NCBI RefSeq assembly: GCF_029267515.1 | Contig: NZ_JAJUIS010000002.1 | Coordinates: 1 to 64,000, forward strand | Direction of reading: 5' to 3' | DNA: 64,000 nucleotides | From: Seleniivibrio woodruffii | Lineage (GTDB): Bacteria > Chrysiogenota > Deferribacteres > Deferribacterales > Geovibrionaceae | Shown here: piece after piece, positions 27,537 through 36,457 of the stretch | Layout of the letters: each line of letters starts with the position of its first letter | How positions within the stretch are numbered: position 1 is the first letter of the stretch | The notes under the pieces: generated by a model | What the model saw: only the letters and a program-made list of their open reading frames with translations | Databases searched by the model: none | Told to the model about the DNA's origin: nothing | Made by a program: the position numbers and the translations under genes

Positions 27537-28232
27537 ATGATAGAAAAAATAACACCTTCAAACGTAACATCAATATCCGCAGGCAGAAAGCAGAACATAC
27601 AGAATACCGCTGTGTCCGACGTGCGCACGGAAGAAACCGAAACGTCCTCTTCCGAAACACAGCAGACAGCTGCACAGATCAGAAACAGGCTGGATTCTCC
27701 ATATTTGCAGGCGCGTGACGTTCAGGCGAATATCAGTTTTCAGCAGTCAAGAAACTATGCTCTGCTGGACGTTAACAGCAAGCTGCACGACCTGCGCAGC
27801 CTTGCTTTGCAGTATACTAACAACAATCTTTCACTCCCGGAGCAGGACGCGATTGTTGCGAAAGCCGAACAGGCGCTCTATGCCATTGATCAGACTGCCG
27901 CATCTTCCCAGTTTCTCGGAACAAAAGTGATAAGTGACGCTGATTCACGGGAACTTGGGCTTGAAGTGATAAACCTTGAAACTGGCGACCCGGTGGGGCA
28001 GATTAACAGCGCAATGAAAAAAGTGGCGGCAAAACTAGCCATGAACAGTGCCCAGAGCGACACGGCGGATATCCGGCTTGAAAATATTAAAAAGTCTGCC
28101 GCAGATATTATCTCCGAGTTTCAGGCGGAACAAACGGCGAGAAGCATTATGAACGCCATACAAAACGCCTCGCCGGACGATATGTATTCCGGTCTTGAAT
28201 CCTCTAAAACTGCTGAACTCCTTGGAATCTGA
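27537..28232 (+). CDS. Flagellin-like mini-protein
   Basis: A 231-residue protein without signal peptide. After a Ser/Thr/Glu-rich N-terminus, residues about 60-128 closely resemble the flagellin D1 helical hairpin (LRSLALQYTNNNLSLPEQDAI.. and AIDQTAASSQFLGTKVI, compare LRELAVQA.N.T.S..D...I and EIDRIA..TEFNG.KLL). The C-terminal helices (INSAMKKVAAKLAMNSAQ..IRLENIKKSAADIISEF) recall the flagellin C-terminal D1 helix. The N-terminal D0 segment is missing, as are D2/D3. It is probably co-transcribed with the prepilin. Function unknown. Confidence 0.72.
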   Translation: MIEKITPSNVTSISAGRKQNIQNTAVSDVRTEETETSSSETQQTAAQIRNRLDSPYLQARDVQANISFQQSRNYALLDVNSKLHDLRSLALQYTNNNLSLPEQDAIVAKAEQALYAIDQTAASSQFLGTKVISDADSRELGLEVINLETGDPVGQINSAMKKVAAKLAMNSAQSDTADIRLENIKKSAADIISEFQAEQTARSIMNAIQNASPDDMYSGLESSKTAELLGI

Positions 28233-28271
28233 CAAATATCAAATTAATCTGACATTTCTCCGCCCGTTCTG

Positions 28272-28299
28272 TTGTTTCCGCTTTGTCCCATGATATAAT
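28272..28299 (+). promoter_or_regulatory. Promoter of the EF-G-like gene
   Basis: TTGTTT (28272-28277), 16-bp spacer, perfect TATAAT (28294-28299). A strong AGGAGGGTG ribosome site follows before the ATG at 28336. Confidence 0.6.
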
Positions 28300-28335
28300 T
28301 GATATATCGCATCCGACATTTCAGGAGGGTGACCT

Positions 28336-30396
28336 ATGGACATTCGAAAAATACGGAACATCGCTTTTATTTCTCACGGAGGTGCGGGCAAGACGAGTCT
28401 GGTTGAGGCCATTCTTTTCAACGCCAAGGCAACGAACAGAATAGGAAGTGTGGAAAACGGTACCAGTGTCATGGACTTTGACCCTGTTGAGATCGAAAGA
28501 CACCTTTCCCTGCACGCAAAAGTCTGCTCAATCGAGTGGATGGAAACCCTTATCAACATCGTGGACACACCCGGATATGCAAACTTCCTGCACGAAACAA
28601 GGGCAGGTCTGTCCGCTGTTGGCGGCGCAGTGGTGATAGCTTCCGCTATCACCGGCGTTAAAGCTGAAACCCAGAGAGTATGGAAATTCGCAGAGGAGTT
28701 TGACCTCGCTAAACTTATATTTGTCAATAAAATGGACAAAGATCGTGCGGATTTCTTCCGCGCGCTTGGTGATATCGAGAAATCATTCAAGATAGACCCG
28801 CTGCCTCTTTTCCTGCCCATCGGAAAAGAAGCGGATTTCAAGGGTATAATCGACCTTGTTAAAATGAAAGCATACATCTATCCTGCGGAACCAACTGCGG
28901 CTTATCAGATTGAGGAAATTCCCGCAGACCTGCTGCCGGAAGCTGAAAAGTACAGAGTGAAGCTCCTTGAAGCGGTGAGTGAAACCGACGACGACCTCAT
29001 AGAAAAATATCTGGAAGAAGGCGACCTCTCCGAGGAAGAGATTACCAGAGGGTTGCGCGAAGGTACAATTGCCAAAAGATTTATTCCCGTAATATGCGGT
29101 TCCGCTGTTAAAAATATCGGCAGCAAACTGCTTCTGGAAGCTATCATAAAATACCTGCCGTCTCCCGTTGAGCGCGAACACAGGATTGCCACCATGGAAG
29201 AGACAGGCGAAGAAATATTCGTTGACCCAGCAAGCAAGGAGTTTTCTGCATACGTCTTCAAGACGTTCATAGACCCTTTTGCCGGCAAGCTCACTATCTT
29301 CCGCGTATATTCCGGCGAGATAGTTAACGACAGTGAAGTTTATAATACCAATGCAGGAAAAAAAGAGAAAATAACCCAACTCTATCTTCTTCAGGGCAAA
29401 AACCACGTTAAAGTGGATAAGCTCACCGCAGGCCAGATAGGCATGGTGAACAAGCTGAAATATACGGAAACTTTCGATACTCTGTGCGACCCGAAACGCA
29501 AACTGGCTTTCCCGAAATATCAGCTTGCCGAACCTGTTCTGGCATATTCCATCAAACCTAAGTCGAAAGACGACGAGGACAAGGTTTCAATGGGCGTTCA
29601 CAGGCTCATGGAAGAGGACGTTGGGCTGCGTGTGGACAGGGACGAGCGCACTGGCGACCTGCTTGTTAAGGGTATGGGACAGATGCACATCGAGGTAGTT
29701 GTTGAAAAGCTGAAAGACAAGTTCGGAGTAAGCGTGGAGCTTAAATCTCCTAAGGTGCCCTATATGGAGACAATACGCAAACCTGCCAAGGGACAGGGAA
29801 AATATAAGAAACAGTCCGGCGGTCGCGGGCAGTACGGCGACGTATTTATCGAACTGCACCCAAACAGCGGCAACGGATTTGAATTTGTTAACAATATAGT
29901 TGGCGGTTCCGTTCCGCGACAGTACATCCCCGCGGTTGAGAAAGGTATCATAGAAGCGGCGGAAGAGGGCGTTCTCGGCGGTTTCCCGATGATAGATTTC
30001 AAGGCGGTTCTCTACGACGGATCATACCATACGGTGGATTCTTCTGAGATGGCATTTGCAATAGCTGGCTCGATGGCATTTAAAAAGGTTGCATTGGATG
30101 CCAAACCTGTGTTACTTGAACCTATTATGAATCTGGACGTTTTCGTGCCCGATGATATGACGGGTGCTGTGATAGGTGATCTGAACTCAAGACGCGGACG
30201 CATTGTCAACGTTGAGCCGGAGACAAACGGTCAGCACATCAGATCGCAGGTGCCTATGTCTGAGGTATTGAAATATGCTCCGGATTTGCGTAGTATGACA
30301 GGCGGACATGGTATGTTCACCATGGAGTTCTCTCATTATGAAGAACTGCCGTCCCACCTTGTTGACAAGGTGGTCACAGAAAATAAAGGGGCTTAA
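28336..30396 (+). CDS. Elongation factor G-like GTPase (EF-G2 type)
   Basis: A 686-residue five-domain translational GTPase. G1 is SHGGAGKTS, G3 is DTPGYANF and G4 is VNKMD, followed by domains II-V (RGQYGDVF in domain IV, GAVIGDLNSRRG in domain V). In canonical EF-G, G1 reads AHIDAGKTT and G3 DTPGH; the Gly-Gly P-loop and Tyr in place of the catalytic His are typical of the EF-G2/fusA2 branch, so this is a paralogue rather than the housekeeping factor. Its role may be specialised translocation, ribosome recycling or an unknown task. Confidence 0.9.
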   Translation: MDIRKIRNIAFISHGGAGKTSLVEAILFNAKATNRIGSVENGTSVMDFDPVEIERHLSLHAKVCSIEWMETLINIVDTPGYANFLHETRAGLSAVGGAVVIASAITGVKAETQRVWKFAEEFDLAKLIFVNKMDKDRADFFRALGDIEKSFKIDPLPLFLPIGKEADFKGIIDLVKMKAYIYPAEPTAAYQIEEIPADLLPEAEKYRVKLLEAVSETDDDLIEKYLEEGDLSEEEITRGLREGTIAKRFIPVICGSAVKNIGSKLLLEAIIKYLPSPVEREHRIATMEETGEEIFVDPASKEFSAYVFKTFIDPFAGKLTIFRVYSGEIVNDSEVYNTNAGKKEKITQLYLLQGKNHVKVDKLTAGQIGMVNKLKYTETFDTLCDPKRKLAFPKYQLAEPVLAYSIKPKSKDDEDKVSMGVHRLMEEDVGLRVDRDERTGDLLVKGMGQMHIEVVVEKLKDKFGVSVELKSPKVPYMETIRKPAKGQGKYKKQSGGRGQYGDVFIELHPNSGNGFEFVNNIVGGSVPRQYIPAVEKGIIEAAEEGVLGGFPMIDFKAVLYDGSYHTVDSSEMAFAIAGSMAFKKVALDAKPVLLEPIMNLDVFVPDDMTGAVIGDLNSRRGRIVNVEPETNGQHIRSQVPMSEVLKYAPDLRSMTGGHGMFTMEFSHYEELPSHLVDKVVTENKGA

Positions 30397-30405
30397 TCCG
30401 GTTAG

Positions 30406-31323
30406 ATGAATGAAATAAACCTGCTGAAATATCACAACAGGAGCGCCAGAGAGATACACATGCTCCTGAAAGGGGAGCTGAGAGACGATTTTTTCAGCCG
30501 TGTGGTCTTCAGCGGAAAGGATAAGGCGGGCGGCAGACGTCAGGGTCTGTCCCTGCCTTTTATAATCCTCGCAGCATTCATATGCTCGCTTTCCCCGTCT
30601 TTTGTCATATATACCAAATATATCAAACAGCAGGAAATAACAGTCCCCGCCATAGACAAAACATTGAAGAATATAATGCCTTCACACGATATTCCCCAAA
30701 AAACCGAGAAACCTGACCCCATGGTTCTCGAAGGGTATTCGAAAATAGGCGTACTGGAAGAGGGAGTACAGGAAGGGCAGCAGGGCGTTTTGATCGTTTC
30801 CGATTATGTCCCGCCACAGGAAGAGAAAGAAGACAAACCGGAAGAAAAAATTTCACCGATAACGAACATGGGCGAACCTCCGAAACGTATCCCGCAGAGA
30901 AACGTTGAACTTCTGCCCATCTATTCCGGTAACTATAAGATTCTGTTCACAGGTATCGACGCCCAGGCGACAAAGGACGTTAAAATACTTGCCGATAATA
31001 ACGACCTCAATATGACAAGGATAGGTTCCGAGCGGAGAGAAAACAAAAAATGGCATGTATATAAATTTGATAGCCGTTCATCACTCGTTATTTCGGGTAG
31101 GAAGGTCAGATATATAAAAAGCTATGACGACAGCGGTTCCGCTATGGTTTTTCTGCAGGCGAATAATATAAAAGGTCTAATAGCACCAGAAACTTCCAAA
31201 ACCGATCTGTATGACATTGAAGTGTGCTGCACCAGCCAGGAACTGGCGCAGAAACTGGCAAATGCAAGCGGTATCGGACCCACAAAATATAAAATCTTAA
31301 ATGAGAACGATAAAAACCGTTGA
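30406..31323 (+). CDS. Single-pass membrane protein, unknown function
   Basis: A 305-residue protein with a basic cytoplasmic N-terminus (about 1-48), one membrane segment (FIILAAFICSLSPSFVIYT, about 52-70), a Pro/Glu/Gln-rich linker (about 80-170) and a folded C-terminal domain (about 170-300) of alternating strands and helices, possibly tandem SPOR-like or ferredoxin-like folds (YKILFTGIDAQATKDVKILAD, YDIEVCCTSQELAQKLA). No family is recognised. It starts 10 bases after the EF-G-like stop and precedes the HU gene. Confidence 0.7.
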   Translation: MNEINLLKYHNRSAREIHMLLKGELRDDFFSRVVFSGKDKAGGRRQGLSLPFIILAAFICSLSPSFVIYTKYIKQQEITVPAIDKTLKNIMPSHDIPQKTEKPDPMVLEGYSKIGVLEEGVQEGQQGVLIVSDYVPPQEEKEDKPEEKISPITNMGEPPKRIPQRNVELLPIYSGNYKILFTGIDAQATKDVKILADNNDLNMTRIGSERRENKKWHVYKFDSRSSLVISGRKVRYIKSYDDSGSAMVFLQANNIKGLIAPETSKTDLYDIEVCCTSQELAQKLANASGIGPTKYKILNENDKNR

Positions 31324-31370
31324 CGACAGGAATTTAAGCAGATACACTCAATAGTAGCGTGGAGGTTTAT

Positions 31371-31646
31371 ATGACTAAAGCTGATATTGTTGAGTTGATT
31401 CACGAGCGCCTCGGACTTACTAAAAAAGATATCGCAAAGGTTGTCGATGAACTTTTTACTGAGGTCCGCACAAAAATCCTCGAAAAAACTAACGTTAAAA
31501 TTTCCGGTTTCGGCAACTTCGAAGTTAAAAAAAGAGGACGCAGAATAGGTCGTAACCCCAAGACTGGTATCGAAACTGTTATCGAGCCCAGAACTGTTGT
31601 TGTCTTTCGCCCCAGCCAGATATTTAAAGACGAGGTAAATGACTAA
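31371..31646 (+). CDS. HU/IHF-family DNA-binding protein
   Basis: A 91-residue DNA-bending protein with the full family signature (GFGNFEVKKRGRRIGRNPKTG) and the intercalating Pro/Arg arm (RNPKTGIETVIEPRTVVVFRPS). IHF-alpha and HU cannot be told apart by eye; its position before a small MerR gene matches the ihfA-merR pair of many proteobacteria. The ATG at 31371 follows GGAGGT; an in-frame GTG 12 bases upstream overlaps that site and is rejected. Confidence 0.93.
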   Translation: MTKADIVELIHERLGLTKKDIAKVVDELFTEVRTKILEKTNVKISGFGNFEVKKRGRRIGRNPKTGIETVIEPRTVVVFRPSQIFKDEVND

Positions 31647-31953
31647 GCTCTATTACAAAATAGGCGAAGTCTGCGAAATTACCGGTCTCAGACCATCTGT
31701 TTTACGTTTTTGGGAAAAAGAGTTTAAACAGCTTCGACCTTCAAAATCAGGCGGCGGTCAGCGGTTTTATACCGAGAAGCACGTTGAGCTTGTGCGTATG
31801 CTCATGAAGATGCTGTATGAAGAAAAATACACCATCGAAGGGGCAAAGAAAAAGCTCAAAGGCTTAGGCGGTGAAGATGAACCGTGCGACAAAACAGAAA
31901 GTGAAGCTGTTAAAGCCGAACTCATTGATATACTTAAATTTTTAAACTCCTGA
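31639..31953 (+). CDS. Small MerR-family transcriptional regulator
   Basis: A 104-residue protein with an N-terminal MerR winged helix (YYKIGEVCEITGLRPSVLRFWEKEF, then GGGQRFYTEKHVELV) and only a short C-terminal helix, so no effector domain. It overlaps the HU gene by eight bases. Proteins of this size beside ihfA are widespread and of unknown target. The stop codon lies within the terminator stem. Confidence 0.88.
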   Translation: MTKLYYKIGEVCEITGLRPSVLRFWEKEFKQLRPSKSGGGQRFYTEKHVELVRMLMKMLYEEKYTIEGAKKKLKGLGGEDEPCDKTESEAVKAELIDILKFLNS

Positions 31954-31979
31954 CAAGTTCAGGAGTTTTTTGTTTTTTT
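31945..31979 (+). terminator. Intrinsic terminator overlapping the MerR stop
   Basis: AACTCCTGA (31945-31953) pairs with TCAGGAGTT (31959-31967), followed by TTTTTTGTTTTTTT. Confidence 0.9.
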
Positions 31980-31985
31980 CCTTTC

Positions 31986-32013
31986 TTGCTTTTATCCCGT
32001 TTTTCTGTATAGT
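31986..32013 (+). promoter_or_regulatory. Promoter of the RNA methyltransferase gene
   Basis: TTGCTT (31986-31991), 16-bp spacer, TATAGT (32008-32013); a CCGGAG ribosome site precedes the ATG at 32034. Confidence 0.55.
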
Positions 32014-32033
32014 CCTATCTCCGGAGATTAAAG

Positions 32034-33218
32034 ATGAAATTTGATAAAAAAAGCGAAATCCTTATTACATGCCCTAAAGAGATACCGCAGTATCTTGAAA
32101 AAGAACTGAAAGCGCTCGGTTTTCCCGTGCTTTACACCAGAAAGGCTGCCGTTGCAACTGAGGGAACACTCAACGACTGCATCTATCTGAATATGCACAT
32201 CCGCACCGGGCACCGCGTTCTCTGGTGTCTGGACAAATACAGAATACAAAACCCTGACGTTCTCTATAAAAACGGGCGTAAACTGCCATGGGAAGAGATT
32301 ATTCCTCAGAAGGGATATTTCAGCGTTTCCGCATCCGTTCTGAACGATACTATTAAAGATACGCGATTTGCATCTTATAAACTTAAAGATGCCATAGTTG
32401 ACCGTATGCGCGAGAAAACTGGCAACAGACCTGATTCGGGACCAATGGAGGACAGGACTGTAATCTTTCTTTACTGGAAAGAAAACGACTGTGCCGTTTA
32501 TCTTGATACGTCAGGCGAACCGCTTTCTAAGAGGGGATACAGAACAAATCCCAACAAAGCGCCCATGCAGGAGACTTTGGCAGCGGCTGTGCTTATGGCT
32601 ACCGGATACGACGGCTCCACGCCGTTCGTCAATCCAATGTGCGGAAGCGGCACCATAAGCATTGAAGCGGCGATGATAGCCACAAATACGCCAGCAGGCG
32701 CATACAGAAAGAACTTCGGTTTCATGCACATCGTCGGATATGACCCGCAAGAATATGAAAAGGTACGCACGAAAGCCATGGATGGAGTGCGCAAAAAACC
32801 GGATATCAAGATTCAGGCATCAGACATCAGCCGCGACGCTATTATAGCTGCGCAGACCAATATAAAAAACGCTGGTTTTGACAACATAATACACGTCCAG
32901 CGCTGTGATTTCAGAGAAAGCCACCTGCCCAAAAGCGGTAACTTCATTCTTGTGGTAAACCCTGAATACGGTATGCGCCTTGGCGACCAGCAGGCGCTTG
33001 AACCTATATACGAAGCTCTTGGCGATTTCTTCAAACAGAAGTGCAAGGGCAGCAGATGCTTTATATTCACGGGCAACCTTGACCTTGCTAAAAAGGTCGG
33101 GCTGAAAGCATCCCGCAGACACGTCTTCCACAACTCAAATATCGAGTGCCGCCTCATGGAATATGAGATGTATGAAGGCACGAAGAGAGTGAAGGCTGAC
33201 GAGGAAACATCAGGATAA
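32034..33218 (+). CDS. THUMP-domain class I SAM RNA guanine-N2 methyltransferase (RlmL/YpsC-like)
   Basis: A 394-residue protein with an N-terminal ferredoxin-like/THUMP region (about 1-165), then a Rossmann methyltransferase with the SAM motif FVNPMCGSGTISIEAA and ASDIS. The family modifies guanine N2 in 23S rRNA or tRNA. The catalytic loop, normally NPPYG, reads NPEYG: the second Pro is Glu, while Asn and the aromatic residue are kept. The exact target is not decidable by eye. Confidence 0.87.
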   Translation: MKFDKKSEILITCPKEIPQYLEKELKALGFPVLYTRKAAVATEGTLNDCIYLNMHIRTGHRVLWCLDKYRIQNPDVLYKNGRKLPWEEIIPQKGYFSVSASVLNDTIKDTRFASYKLKDAIVDRMREKTGNRPDSGPMEDRTVIFLYWKENDCAVYLDTSGEPLSKRGYRTNPNKAPMQETLAAAVLMATGYDGSTPFVNPMCGSGTISIEAAMIATNTPAGAYRKNFGFMHIVGYDPQEYEKVRTKAMDGVRKKPDIKIQASDISRDAIIAAQTNIKNAGFDNIIHVQRCDFRESHLPKSGNFILVVNPEYGMRLGDQQALEPIYEALGDFFKQKCKGSRCFIFTGNLDLAKKVGLKASRRHVFHNSNIECRLMEYEMYEGTKRVKADEETSG

Positions 33219-33224
33219 AAATTT

Positions 33225-33340
33225 TGTCATTGCGTGGAGTTTTGTGGACGAAGCAATCTTGAAATAAAGACTGCTTCACCTTAGGTTCGCTGTGACATAG
33301 TCTTGGTTGAAAAGTGACCGAGCAGTTGTGGCAATCTCGT
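33225..33340. repeat. Degenerate copy of the dispersed palindromic repeat
   Basis: The stretch begins TTGTCATTGCGTGGAGTTTT, continues with AAGCAATCTT and ends with TGTGGCAATCTCGTT, recognisable pieces of the family seen at 15367, 16224 and 59841, but the arms no longer pair fully. It fills most of the gap between the methyltransferase and the next gene. Confidence 0.55.
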
Positions 33341-33383
33341 TAAAAACTGCTATAATAGAATAAATAACACCGAGAGGCTATGT

Positions 33384-33602
33384 ATGTTCTGGACAGGATC
33401 TATACTGTTTTTTATCTCTATTCTGCTCGGATTCAAATTCAAATTCTTTCAGCTTGTGGCGCTTGTGATAGTGTTGATATACGTTATTCTTGTGCCTTAC
33501 TATTTCCTTATCATGAAGACTTGCCGCAACTGCGGACAGAAGAACCCGCCGTTCAGAAAAAAATGCTCATGCTGCGGCGAGGAGAACTGGAGACAGCGCT
33601 GA
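33384..33602 (+). CDS. Small membrane protein with C-terminal zinc ribbon
   Basis: A 72-residue protein: two adjoining hydrophobic segments (about 1-19 and 22-44), then a four-Cys ribbon CRNCGQKNPPFRKKCSCCG. TATAAT lies at 33351-33356 and GAGAGG precedes the ATG. An overlapping 77-residue frame at 33380 has no coherent features and is treated as a shadow. Function unknown; it may be a membrane-tethered zinc-ribbon protein. Confidence 0.65.
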   Translation: MFWTGSILFFISILLGFKFKFFQLVALVIVLIYVILVPYYFLIMKTCRNCGQKNPPFRKKCSCCGEENWRQR

Positions 33603-33643
33603 AAATCGGTTGACCTCTTTTCTGTGCGGGCATACAATCCCTG

Positions 33644-36457
33644 ATGCAGAAAGTTGAGAACATCGTCAGCTACATCAAACAATCCCGTTTTGGTGAATAT
33701 GTCAGTTTTAATAAGGTATTCGATGCGAAAGATGCTGAGACGGTTCCTCTCGGCGTGATAAAATCTGACATAATACGGGATGCACTCGCCGACACAGGCA
33801 TAGAATCGCTCTACACCCATCAGGCGGAGAGCTACGAAGCTGTGTGGCGCGGAGAAAACGTTCTTATAACCACCCCCACAGCTTCGGGCAAGTCCCTCTG
33901 CTACAATTTGCCTGTCATCGAAGATATTTACCACAACAGAAACGTTACCGCTCTGTATCTGTTCCCGCTGAAAGCGCTGGGCAGAGACCAGATGCGCAGT
34001 CTGGACAATTTTTTAAGCCATATTCCCCTTGGTGCAGGTATTAAAACAGCCGTCGTTGACGGAGATACTGACAAGAAACTGCGCCGTAAAATACAGAAAG
34101 ACAGACCGAACATAATATTCAGCAACCCCGACATCATTCATTATTCCGTCCTGCCGAAACGGGACGAGTGGAGCGATTTTCTTTCGGGGCTGAAATACAT
34201 AATAGTTGACGAACTCCACACCTATCGCGGTGTGTTCGGCAACCATGTCTATAATCTTTTCGCGCGGTTCATGCGCCTCTTTCCAGACGTTCAGATAATT
34301 TCCTGTTCCGCCACCATAGGCAACCCGCTGGAATTGGCGGAGACTATGTTCGGGCGGAAATTCACCCACATAGACAAAAACGGTGCGCCGCAGGGCAGAC
34401 GCCATTTTATGCTGATAAGTCCAGATATCCCCCTTGTTACCATGAGCAGTTTTCTGCTGAAAACCAATATAGAATCGGGATTGAAGACCATCTGTTTTAC
34501 GAAATCCAGAAAGCAGACCGAGCGGATATTTGCTAATCTGCTGAACTCAGACAGTTCATACGCAAAAATTGTTTCCTCCTATAGGGCAGGGTTTCTGCCG
34601 GAAGAGCGAAGGGAGATAGAGAAAGACCTTGCCGAGGGACGTTTAAAAGCTGTGGTATCGACTTCTGCGTTCGAACTGGGCATAGACATAGGCGGGGTGG
34701 ACTGTACGCTTCTGGCTGGCTATCCTGGGTCTCTGATGAGCCTCTGGCAGAGAGCCGGAAGGAGCGGACGGCGCGGCACTGACAGTCTGATAATTATGAT
34801 AGCCGGCAACGACGCTCTCGATCAATACTATGTTAAACATCCGGAAAAGCTCTATGAATCGGCTTTTGAGAACGTCGTGCTTGACACGGAGAACGAGAAC
34901 GTGAACAAGGCGCATATCAAATGCGCGGCGTATGAGAAGCCGATATCCGTTCATGAGGAATACTACGCGAAAAACCGTGTACTGATAGACAGGATGGCGC
35001 TTGAAAGCAGTCTGTTTGTGAACGGCGAGGGCACTGAGTTCTTTACGCTGGCTAAGTTTCCTTATATGGAAGTTGACCTCCGCATGGCAGGAGACAGCTA
35101 CACCATCCACTGCAATAACACTCTCATTGCCACAGCATCCGGCAGACGCGCCTATATGGAGAATTTCGAAGGCGCAATATATATGCACCGCGGTAACAAC
35201 TTCATCATAAAGTCCGTGGACAAGGCGAAACGCGAGATACACGCGGAGCCGTTCAGGGGCAACTATTACACCATGCCCAACACCGTTAAGCAGACCATGG
35301 TTGAAAAGACCATCCGCGAAACTGTTATAAAGGGCATAAGCGGCGCTTTCTGCGGTTTGAAGGTCACGGAACAGCTCGTTGGATTTTCGAAGATATCCAC
35401 CCGCACAGGGGAGAAGATAGCCGATACGGAACTTGAAGAGGTGCCGATTCAGTTTGTCACCAAAGGGCTGTATGTTCTGATACCGGACGCTGTTAAACGC
35501 TCGGTTGAGGATGCTGGTTACAACTTCATGGGCAGTATCCACGCTTTCGAGCACGCCATGATATCGGTGATACCGACGTTTTGTCTGGCGGCGCGTGACG
35601 ACGTTGGCGGTATATCCTACCCGTTTCATCCGCAGCTCCAAAGCTCAGCAGTGTTTATGTACGATGGTTATCCGGGCGGCATAGGTATAAACGAGCGGGT
35701 TTTCGGGATAATCGACAAGCTGATGGAAAGGACTCTTGAACTGGTGCGCGGCTGCGACTGCGAAAGCGGATGCCCCGCGTGCATATATTCCCCCAAATGC
35801 GGAAGCGGGAACTATCCGCTGGACAAGCAGGGCGCTGTGCATATTATGGAAATGCTTCTGAAAGGCGGATTTGAGATGAAAACAACAGAAATCAACGAAA
35901 CACCGAGAACCGATACTCTGGTTTACGATATAGAGACGAAATACTCCGCGGACGATGTCGGCGGCTGGAAAAATGCCGACAGGATGGGCATATCCGTGGC
36001 GGTGATATATTCGTTTGAAAAGGATGCCTACGAAACTTACATAGAAGGGCAGGAAGAGGCGTTCATTCAGAGGCTTGAAGGTGCGAAGGTCATAATAGGA
36101 TTCAACAATATCGGTTTCGACAATAAAGTTATCACAGGCTACCGCAAACCCGATTTCACGAAAACCATAGTTTTCGATATGCTGGCTGATGTTCTGAACA
36201 CCACCGGACGCAGGTTTTCACTGGATAATCTCGCAGGTGCATCCATAGGCGCGCAGAAGAGTGCCGACGGGCTTCAGGCGCTTGAGTGGTACAAACAGGG
36301 CAGAATAGACCTGATAGCCGAATACTGCAAAAAGGACGTTGAGGTAACAAAAAACCTCCTGCTCCACGGAATGGAGGGAGGTTTTGTTAACGCTGTTCTC
36401 AAAGAAGGGGCGGTTATCCGCATCCCGGTAAGCTGGGATTCCTTACGACGTCTTTAA
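33644..36457 (+). CDS. MrfA-like DEAD-box helicase fused to an MrfB-like exonuclease
   Basis: A 937-residue fusion. Residues about 1-745 match MrfA/YprA: Q-motif region (THQAESYE), Walker A TTPTASGKS, DELHTYRG, SATIGNP, the QRAGRSGRRG motif, and the C-terminal four-Cys zinc site CDCESGCPACIYSPKC (from about 704). Residues about 755-937 are a DnaQ/RNase H-fold 3'-5' exonuclease: DIE (Asp762, Glu764), FNNIGFD and YCKKD (Asp898). In B. subtilis MrfA and MrfB are separate neighbours and repair mitomycin C damage. Here they appear as one chain. The ATG lacks a strong ribosome site. Confidence 0.88.
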   Translation: MQKVENIVSYIKQSRFGEYVSFNKVFDAKDAETVPLGVIKSDIIRDALADTGIESLYTHQAESYEAVWRGENVLITTPTASGKSLCYNLPVIEDIYHNRNVTALYLFPLKALGRDQMRSLDNFLSHIPLGAGIKTAVVDGDTDKKLRRKIQKDRPNIIFSNPDIIHYSVLPKRDEWSDFLSGLKYIIVDELHTYRGVFGNHVYNLFARFMRLFPDVQIISCSATIGNPLELAETMFGRKFTHIDKNGAPQGRRHFMLISPDIPLVTMSSFLLKTNIESGLKTICFTKSRKQTERIFANLLNSDSSYAKIVSSYRAGFLPEERREIEKDLAEGRLKAVVSTSAFELGIDIGGVDCTLLAGYPGSLMSLWQRAGRSGRRGTDSLIIMIAGNDALDQYYVKHPEKLYESAFENVVLDTENENVNKAHIKCAAYEKPISVHEEYYAKNRVLIDRMALESSLFVNGEGTEFFTLAKFPYMEVDLRMAGDSYTIHCNNTLIATASGRRAYMENFEGAIYMHRGNNFIIKSVDKAKREIHAEPFRGNYYTMPNTVKQTMVEKTIRETVIKGISGAFCGLKVTEQLVGFSKISTRTGEKIADTELEEVPIQFVTKGLYVLIPDAVKRSVEDAGYNFMGSIHAFEHAMISVIPTFCLAARDDVGGISYPFHPQLQSSAVFMYDGYPGGIGINERVFGIIDKLMERTLELVRGCDCESGCPACIYSPKCGSGNYPLDKQGAVHIMEMLLKGGFEMKTTEINETPRTDTLVYDIETKYSADDVGGWKNADRMGISVAVIYSFEKDAYETYIEGQEEAFIQRLEGAKVIIGFNNIGFDNKVITGYRKPDFTKTIVFDMLADVLNTTGRRFSLDNLAGASIGAQKSADGLQALEWYKQGRIDLIAEYCKKDVEVTKNLLLHGMEGGFVNAVLKEGAVIRIPVSWDSLRRL

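Noticed and set aside
28336-30396. Tyr in place of the catalytic His of the EF-G-like GTPase as a novel feature
   Set aside because: DTPGY and a Gly-rich P-loop are known traits of the EF-G2 branch, so this is a paralogue rather than an anomaly.
33380-33613. 77-codon frame overlapping the small zinc-ribbon membrane protein
   Set aside because: The +1 frame at 33384 gives a coherent membrane-plus-four-Cys protein, while this one has no pattern.
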